Origin: Garcia nutans
Lineage: Eukaryota > Streptophyta > Magnoliopsida > Malpighiales > Euphorbiaceae
NCBI GenBank assembly: GCA_947685225.1
Contig: CANTUV010000008.1
Coordinates: 33,286,001 to 33,350,000, forward strand
Direction of reading: 5' to 3'
Length of the DNA: 64,000 nucleotides
Position numbers and translations under genes: made by a program. Below, one piece after another: positions 58,173 to 64,000 of this stretch. How positions within the stretch are numbered: position 1 is the stretch's first letter; every line of letters begins with the position of its first letter. A model generated the notes under the pieces. That model saw nothing but the letters and a program-made list of their open reading frames with translations. It was not told where the DNA came from and ran no database searches.

Positions 58173-58672
58173 TGCATTTATATTTTGGACCAATGTAAAT
58201 GACATGTTTCTACCTTTTGGTGGGTGTCCTATTAGTTTAGACATGGATGATGTAAGGACATGTTTCCATCCTCGGATGGGTGTCCATTTATTTGTTGTGC
58301 TTTGACATTGCTTTAATTTTAATATAATTTTGCCTTTTTTTAATTGTTGTGTGTAATATGGATAATATTGTTATATTTAAGAATTTTACAATATTAAGAC
58401 CTGTAAAGGAGGCCGGTTCCAATGAACCGAGCGTTGTGGGGTGCTGGGCCATTTCTCACCTTCCCCACACATACCCAACTTTTCTAACCCATTAGGGGGT
58501 TAGGAATTCCTTAGGAATTATGTCATCCACCCTTTTCTTTTTTCTGACCTGTCCAGGTGGCGACTCCATTTTTCTTCGGATTTAGGTCCGTGTTCTCTAA
58601 GGCCTCGAGCCTAAACAGTGCCGAAGTCACAAGAGCCATTCCACCGGGAGTAGTGGTGAAAATTCCCGCTCA
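58173..58672 (+). repeat. Ogre/Tat-like 5' LTR, right part
   Basis: It includes two GACATGTTTC...GGGTGTCC units, then GGTGGCGACTCCATTTTTCTTCGG (about 58556), and ends near CCCGCTCA before the primer-like site. Confidence 0.6.
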
Positions 58673-58673
58673 C

Positions 58674-58693
58674 TGCGGCAACTCCAGTGGGGA
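58674..58693 (+). other. Probable primer-binding site, arginine-tRNA-like
   Basis: TGCGGCAACTCCAGTGGGGA. Ogre/Tat elements are known to use sites of the type TGGCGACTCC.CTGGGGA. Two bases differ here from that form. Assignment is by recall of the family, not by a tRNA comparison. Confidence 0.55.
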
Positions 58694-59841
58694 TAAGAGA
58701 AGTTGATTTTGTTGGTCTTTATGTTATTCTATTCTTTCTTATAATGATATTGTCCATTGCATCATATTAGATTGCATCGTGTGCGTGAATTAGGATGCCC
58801 GTGTTACCCGTGTTGTGTTATGTAAGGGATACCATACTTTCACTCAAGGTGTGGAGTTCGAGCATGACATAACCACTCATAGCCTTGTACCATTTGGTAT
58901 ATACTTGCTATGGGAACCTAAGCCCTTTTAACCCAAAGACTAAAGCTCATGTAATTGGCCTAGTTACTTTCCTTAGGTTTTTACCCCAAATGCATGTTGT
59001 TTGACTATAGTTAATTTATCTTAGCTTAAATCATGACTTATTTGGTTTGTTCTTTTTCTAATATGACCTAAGTGTATTGTAAGCTCAAAATAAATTTTTC
59101 TTTAAAATCCAAAAGACCAAAGCAATTTTCAAAATTTTTCAAAATGGTCTTTGAATATAAAACTTTTCCAAAACAAGTTAAAAATTCTTTTGCTTATAAC
59201 CCAAATACAAAGCCCAAAATATGTCTTTTCTAAAATCTTTTTAAAATGGGCTTAGAAGCAAAATTATTTTTAGAGCTTACAATTATTTAGGTCAATTATG
59301 AAATACCAAAAATCAATTGTGAGCCTAGTTTATACTAAGAATAAATTAACCATGGGCTTGTTTTGGCATGAATCATTAGTTACTTTTTCAAGTGAGAAAT
59401 CTATCTATAATAAACCTCTTAATTTAGTTTTATTCCAATATAGCATAATAGCTACTTTAGTTGGATAAATGGATTAAAAACTAATTAATGGGAATTATCA
59501 TAAATTGATTTCCATTTTTAAAAATATAACTATTGGTTAAAACGTCCATGGGAAATATTCAAAAACAAGGTACCCCATGTTGGTATTTTGTTAACCATAT
59601 ACCTAGGAAAAGAGACTTGCCATTCGTGTGTGGATGTTATAAGGTTGGAAGGAACATCTTATTTGTCCTTGTTTGTTGAATGTTTGTGCATACATGCATA
59701 CATGCATACATTTGCATCTCATATCATTGATCCTTTCTGGCTCACAGCCCTAGATTGCGACAGTTCAAAAGCTTACAACAATCTGACCTACGCTGGAGAC
59801 AAAGAATCTAGCAACGACTCTTTCTCTTTTTCACCAAAAGC
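58694..59841 (+). other. Ogre/Tat-like leader
   Basis: An AT-rich region with no convincing gene. A frame open from 59588 only becomes gag-like at the ATG at 59842. Confidence 0.5.
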
Positions 59842-61218
59842 AATGGAGCCCGAACAAATTCAAAGAATGGTGGATGATGTCCTCAATGCCAAGATGGAAG
59901 AAATAAAAGAGACCCTAGCTAAGACCATGAAGAACCAATTGGCTGCAATTTTAGGAAATCACGCTGAAGCATCTGCAAGCACTAAGAAGCCAAAGGACAA
60001 AGGGAAGACTAAAGTTGGTGAAGTGGTTTTTGATGATGAAAAGGTGATCATTGATGATGATGATGATTGGGCTCAATACTACCAAGATCCTCAAGACAAG
60101 AAGAAAGAACCAAAGATTGTTGAAAGATCAGCTATGTTGAAAAGATGATTGCTGATTTAGAAAAGAAATTTGAGAAGAAACTGAAAACTAAAGAAATGTC
60201 TGAAGTTGACAAATTATTTGAGCTAGTTGAAGAGGTTCCATACAAGTTCAAGATGCCATCTTTTGCGAAGTTTGATGGAACTGGAAATCCTCACCTCCAT
60301 GTGAAGTAGTATATCACTGCTATGCAGTCGGCCCGAGCTACTAAGGCTCAAACTCTAAGGTACTTTATGCTCTCTTTGGATCCTGTTATCCAAAATTGGT
60401 TCAATACCTTAGATGATGGAACACAAAAGAATTGGGATTTGCTATACAAGACCTTCATCCAACAATATGGTTACAATGTTGAAATGGAAGTTACCTTAAT
60501 GGAAGTTGAGTCTATTAGGCAACGGCCAAATGAAAATTTTGTGGACTATGTGAAAAGATGGAGAAATAAGGCTGCTTTGCTCAAGAAAAGGCCCGATGAA
60601 TATGATCAAATAAGGATGATTGTGTGAGGGGTGCTGCCTAGTCTTCGTGAAAGGATGTCTCATACACTCATTCATGATTTCAAAGATCTTCTCCAAGTCG
60701 GTCTACAAATTGAAGAATGGGAAAGGAAGAAGAATCGCATTTCGGCAAGAAGGAATGAGAAAGGGAACTACCAGTCTGAAAATCAAAGCACGCAAAAGAA
60801 AGTTGATGTTAATATATTTGGTCAAGCAAATAGAAGGTAGTTTTCAGATCTGTGGAAGCCTTTGTCTTGGGTCTTCAATAAGCTATAAAAGAAGGGACTA
60901 TTACAGCCATTAGCCCCTCGACCTTTGCTAAATCCTTTATCCTCAAAATTTGATACTAAGGCTTTTTGTCAATTTCATCAGACTTAAGGACATGAGACTG
61001 ATAGATGTACCCGATTGAAGCATGAGATCCAAGACCTAATCGATAGTGGTAAGCTACCGGAGCCAAACAAGCCCAATACCAAAAACAATCCTTTGCCTAA
61101 GTTTGGAAGAGTGGCTCCAACAGCAACCTTCATGGTGGGAAAAGGATTGGAAGAATATTTTGTTTTATTATCCTTTCAAGATGGAAAAATTGAAGATATG
61201 AAAGGAAAAGAAGCTTAA
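59842..61218 (+). pseudogene. Ogre/Tat-like gag, decayed
   Basis: Likely start MEPEQIQRMVDDV at 59842. After an acidic linker the frame shifts near 60130; the gag core then reads VPYKFKMPSFAKFDGTGNPH, RYFMLSLDPVIQNWF and NENFVDYVKRWRNKAA, followed by CQFHQ, stop, GHETDRC and LKHEIQDLIDSGKL (about 60967-61060). Stops: TAG 60307-60309, TGA 60625-60627, TAG 60838-60840, a TAA near 60883 and a TAA within the knuckle near 60985. The first two match single C-to-T changes of CAG and CGA, judged from what the gag family usually has at those sites. It ends about 61216. No pol follows in view. Confidence 0.82.
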
Positions 61219-61995
61219 CTCAACAAACATTCCTTAGCTTGAATGTTGCTTTTCAATTTTACTTTCTTTAATATTTAATTGGAACAATCTTGTTTTTCAA
61301 ATTTAAATTTATTTGAATAAATTACTTTCATCAAAAATTTTATTGGTCTTTGTTCATTTTGGTGCTCAACCAATGAGGAATCTAGCTTGATATTTCATAA
61401 ATTAATATATTTATGCATCAAGACTTGAATGACTTTACTAGGTGAGGGAATTGCTCTATAGCATTGAGTTGTGTATGCTTACGCAGAGAGGGCTCCTGCA
61501 TGATTACCTTTATCTAGGTCCTAGTCAGTCTTAGAACATGCTTTGACAAACTTTCGAGGTAAAATTGAACTTTTCTTATTTAAGAGAGAAATGATCTAGG
61601 CATTGTTTGGTTAGCCAACAACTAGTATCCACCCAATTAAATATCAATCCCTAGTTGTCCCTTTGAGCCTTCATAAAATTTTAGCTTTCTTTTCATTGGC
61701 TTACAAACCCCCAACAACCTACCCTAAGCTGTTGTGATACTTTTGACAAGTCTTATGATCACTAAGGTGAAGAGGCAAGAAAATCAAAGAAAGGAATGAT
61801 TAGTCAAGATCATAAGGATAGTTGATGTTCTCAAGGCCATAAGGATAGTTGAAGTTTTCCTAATATCTCCAATATATCAAGACAACATTAGAGTAACAAA
61901 TGATTTATCCCTATTAAAGAAGATTTATGTCACTCCATTCATCCATTATTGGAAAACTAGTTGGTACAAACAAGACAACTCTTTTAGAGCTAGAC
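61219..61995 (+). other. No gene seen
   Basis: An AT-rich stretch after gag with no pol-like frame in any frame I can recognise. Confidence 0.5.
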
Positions 61996-62117
61996 AAAAA
62001 AAAAAAGAAAGAAGAAAAGAAATGAAAAGAAAAAAATAAGAAAAAAAGGAAAAAATAAGAAAGAAAAAAAGGACAAAAGAAAAAAGGAAAAGAGAAAAGA
62101 AAAAAAGAAAGATAAAA
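61996..62117 (+). repeat. Purine-only tract of about 120 nt
   Basis: Runs of A with scattered G; only five of about 122 bases are pyrimidines. A short lysine-rich frame at 62211-62435 continues the same compositional bias. Confidence 0.85.
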
Positions 62118-63637
62118 CCTAAAAAGGCGGTTTAGAAAGCCAACTGAGTTCTCTTTTATCTAAAGCAGCAAAAGGCTTCCATTTGGTTCATAAGGACATT
62201 TTGACTTGAATTGGTCCAACCCAACCAAAGATTCAATCAAAATTGGAGAAAAAAGGAGGAAGACCATCCAGTTCTTGAAAGTTCTATACCTGACAGTCCT
62301 ACAAGGAAGAAGGACAAAATGATAAAATTCTCAAAGAAAGGGAAGAACAAGAAAAATAAAAAGAAAGAAAAGGGAGAAAAAGAAAAGAAGCGAATTTGGG
62401 TACCAAACTTTTTGCAAGGGCAAAAATTGTCCTAATCAAGATCCAGATTAATGCCAAGAAGATAGAAGGAATTTGGAGTCTAGAAAGATTTCTCCCATCT
62501 ATCTAATGTTTCAACAAGAAATTTTTAGTGTGAGGGTTTATCCATTGTGTCACACCATCTCAAATCTCAAAATGGCATTTACTTAAACCTATGTCCCTTA
62601 TAGACCCCATTTCAAGCCTATCAAAGACCTGTTGATCTATCTTGGTAGGTAGAGTCTATTAGTGGAGATAGTTTGAATAAGCATGCATATGAGATAGACG
62701 ATATTTAAATTCAATGAGACCTTTGGCCAAGTAATGTGTATGTGCCTATATGAAGTGCAACAATTCTTGCTTAAATAGAAATGATTCCCGAGTTTAGTAT
62801 GATAGCTAGGGTTGTCATGTTATAGATATGTTAATTTTGAAAAATCAAGTTTTGAGGTACATTAACATTGATTCGACAAAGCCAACATTTGATTTCAAAA
62901 TCAAAAATTCAAAAAATAAAAAATGTTTTTGTCACACGAAGCCTTCAAGTTAAGGGGAGTATGTTGAACTATCAAACCTCGAATAACACATTGGGCAAAG
63001 GAAATGATTACTCGTCAGGTTATGAAGAAGCTACCAATTGACATACTGAATCATAATTTTAAATGGATGTATCTCTGCTGTTTGGGGCCTCCATTATTCA
63101 TATTTTCAACATCTTAAAGATAAAAGCCATAAATGTGGAGCATTGTGTCATTCCAATGCAAGATCTAAATGAGCATTTGATAGGAACCAATGAGAACACT
63201 TCTGATGATCACCTCAGACTGTGAGTTGATAGAGCGACTGTAAGTATTATTCATGCATATCATGCATACATGAGCATATCACATCGCACTTTCTTGTCTT
63301 GTATTGTCTATTCTTTATCAAAGTGAACAGCAAACACCCTGTGAAGTAAACTATCAAAATAAGATATCAAATCAGGGGGGCATGGAAAGCCCATTCCTTG
63401 AGAAAGCTCCAGTAATTTTGCAAAGAGAAGAAATGCGTGCTTGTGCGAAGAACTAGACAATAAAAACATCAATCAAAGGGGGCAGGAGAAGATATGAGGG
63501 CCAACTAAAAATAGCTAAATTTTTGCAAAAAGGAAGAACAAAAGAATGGAACATTAAAACTATCAAAAGAATGAAGACGCAAAAGACAAAAGATCAGTAC
63601 AGCTAGAAGAGCTGAAGCATATATAGGACAAATCTTT
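62118..63637 (+). other. Unassigned 3' region of the Ogre/Tat-like element
   Basis: No recognisable protein. It includes the lysine-rich frame 62211-62435 and AAGGGGAGTATG near 62955, which resembles a polypurine tract but has no LTR start after it that I recognise. Confidence 0.4.
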
Positions 63638-64000
63638 AAGGATGAAGATCTACTTTCAAGGGTGAAGACCCAATTTCTAAGGATGAAGATCCAGCTTAAA
63701 GGATGAAGATCCATTTTCAAGGGTGAAGACCCGATTTATAAGGATGAAGATCCATTTTTCAAAGGTGAAGACCTGATTCCAAGGATGAAGATCCAATTTC
63801 AAAGGGTGAAGACCCGAAGTCCAAAAGGATGAAGATCCATTTTAAAGGGTGAAGACCCAATTTTCAAGGATAAAGATCCATTTACAAGGGTGAAGACCCA
63901 ATCTCCAAGGATGAAGATCCATTTTCAAGGGTGAAGACCCGATTTTCAAGGATGAAGATCCATTTTCAAAGGTGAAGACCTGATTCCAAGGATGAAGATC
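63638..64000 (+). repeat. Tandem mini-hairpin array, about 20.5-bp units, runs off window
   Basis: About 18 units of AAGGATGAAGATCCATTTTC and AAGGGTGAAGACCCGATTTC, mostly alternating. Each has a 4-bp stem around GAAG: GGAT/ATCC, GGGT/ACCC, and AGGT/ACCT at about 63763 and 63970. One unit has AAAG as loop (about 63868) and the first has a broken stem (ATCT). Confidence 0.93.

Larger units (their letters stand above)
43500..64000 (+). mobile_element. Ogre/Tat-like Gypsy element, gag only in view, decayed
   Basis: Pieces in order: LTR at about 43500-45249, 54952-55073 and 58173-58672 (split by G6 and S3), a primer-site-like sequence TGCGGCAACTCCAGTGGGG after it, a leader, a decayed gag with CxFHx4GHxTDxC, an A/G-rich tract and a tandem hairpin array running off the window. 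That knuckle form, the GGCAACTCC primer site and 3' tandem repeats are features known from the Ogre/Tat lineage. No protease, reverse transcriptase or integrase is seen in the 2.8 kb after gag, so it may be a non-autonomous derivative. The left boundary is approximate. Confidence 0.65.

Noticed and set aside
62211..62435. Lysine-rich 74-codon frame as a gene
   Set aside because: Composition follows from the neighbouring purine-rich sequence; no recognisable domain.
1..64000. Host protein genes, tRNA or rRNA genes
   Set aside because: All long frames are retrotransposon proteins, and I saw no cloverleaf or rRNA-like sequence beyond primer-binding sites.

Overview
This window looks like gene-free, transposon-packed heterochromatin of a flowering plant, probably a eudicot. 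It is AT-rich, and every long reading frame belongs to an LTR retrotransposon. The lineages suggested are plant ones: an Angela/BARE-like Copia, several Tekay/Del-like chromovirus Gypsy elements with a chromodomain-like tail, and an Ogre/Tat-like Gypsy. I saw no host gene, rRNA, tRNA or CRISPR array. The species cannot be named from the sequence.

Layout. (1) 1-7078: Copia element A (+), one intact 1324-codon polyprotein; only the last 138 bp of its 5' LTR is inside the window. (2) 7079-15373: 3' part of a decayed Tekay-like element G1 (+), cut in gag by Copia A; its 3' LTR holds an antisense solo Copia LTR (12403-13826, target duplication GACGT). (3) 15374-16080: debris of older LTR ends plus an unassigned hairpin-bearing piece. 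(4) 16081-24614: decayed Tekay-like G2 (-) with deletions in integrase and at the primer-binding site, fused at about 24614 to the next element. (5) 24615-about 43415: Tekay-like G4 (-), split by solo LTR S1 (25200-28093, CACTA) and solo LTR S2 (28376-41061, ACCTC); S2 is split by full-length G3 (29868-39716, ATAAT), the youngest element (about four differences between its two 2491-bp LTRs). (6) about 43500-64000 and beyond: an Ogre/Tat-like element (+) with a decayed gag and no pol in view; its 5' LTR is split by full-length G6 (45250-54951, AATGA/ATTGA) and by a chimeric LTR S3 (55074-58167, TAAGC).

How it works. Copia A and G3 are the only nearly functional units. G3 needs one stop codon read through between gag and protease; G6 has a stop in the same linker plus a gag frameshift. 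Everything else is decayed, mostly by changes that look like C-to-T, as expected for methylated DNA.

Most noteworthy non-coding structure. The Tekay-like LTRs share (a) a twin hairpin 350-450 bp from the LTR 3' end with compensatory changes between copies, (b) an inverted-repeat-bounded cassette whose tandem-repeat content differs between families, and (c) G+C-rich palindrome clusters at a fixed place but with different sequences. The Ogre-like element ends in an array of about 18 mini-hairpins (GGAT/ATCC, GGGT/ACCC, AGGT/ACCT around a four-base loop) with paired changes. The Copia leader holds four G+C-rich hairpins, two of which also show a paired change.
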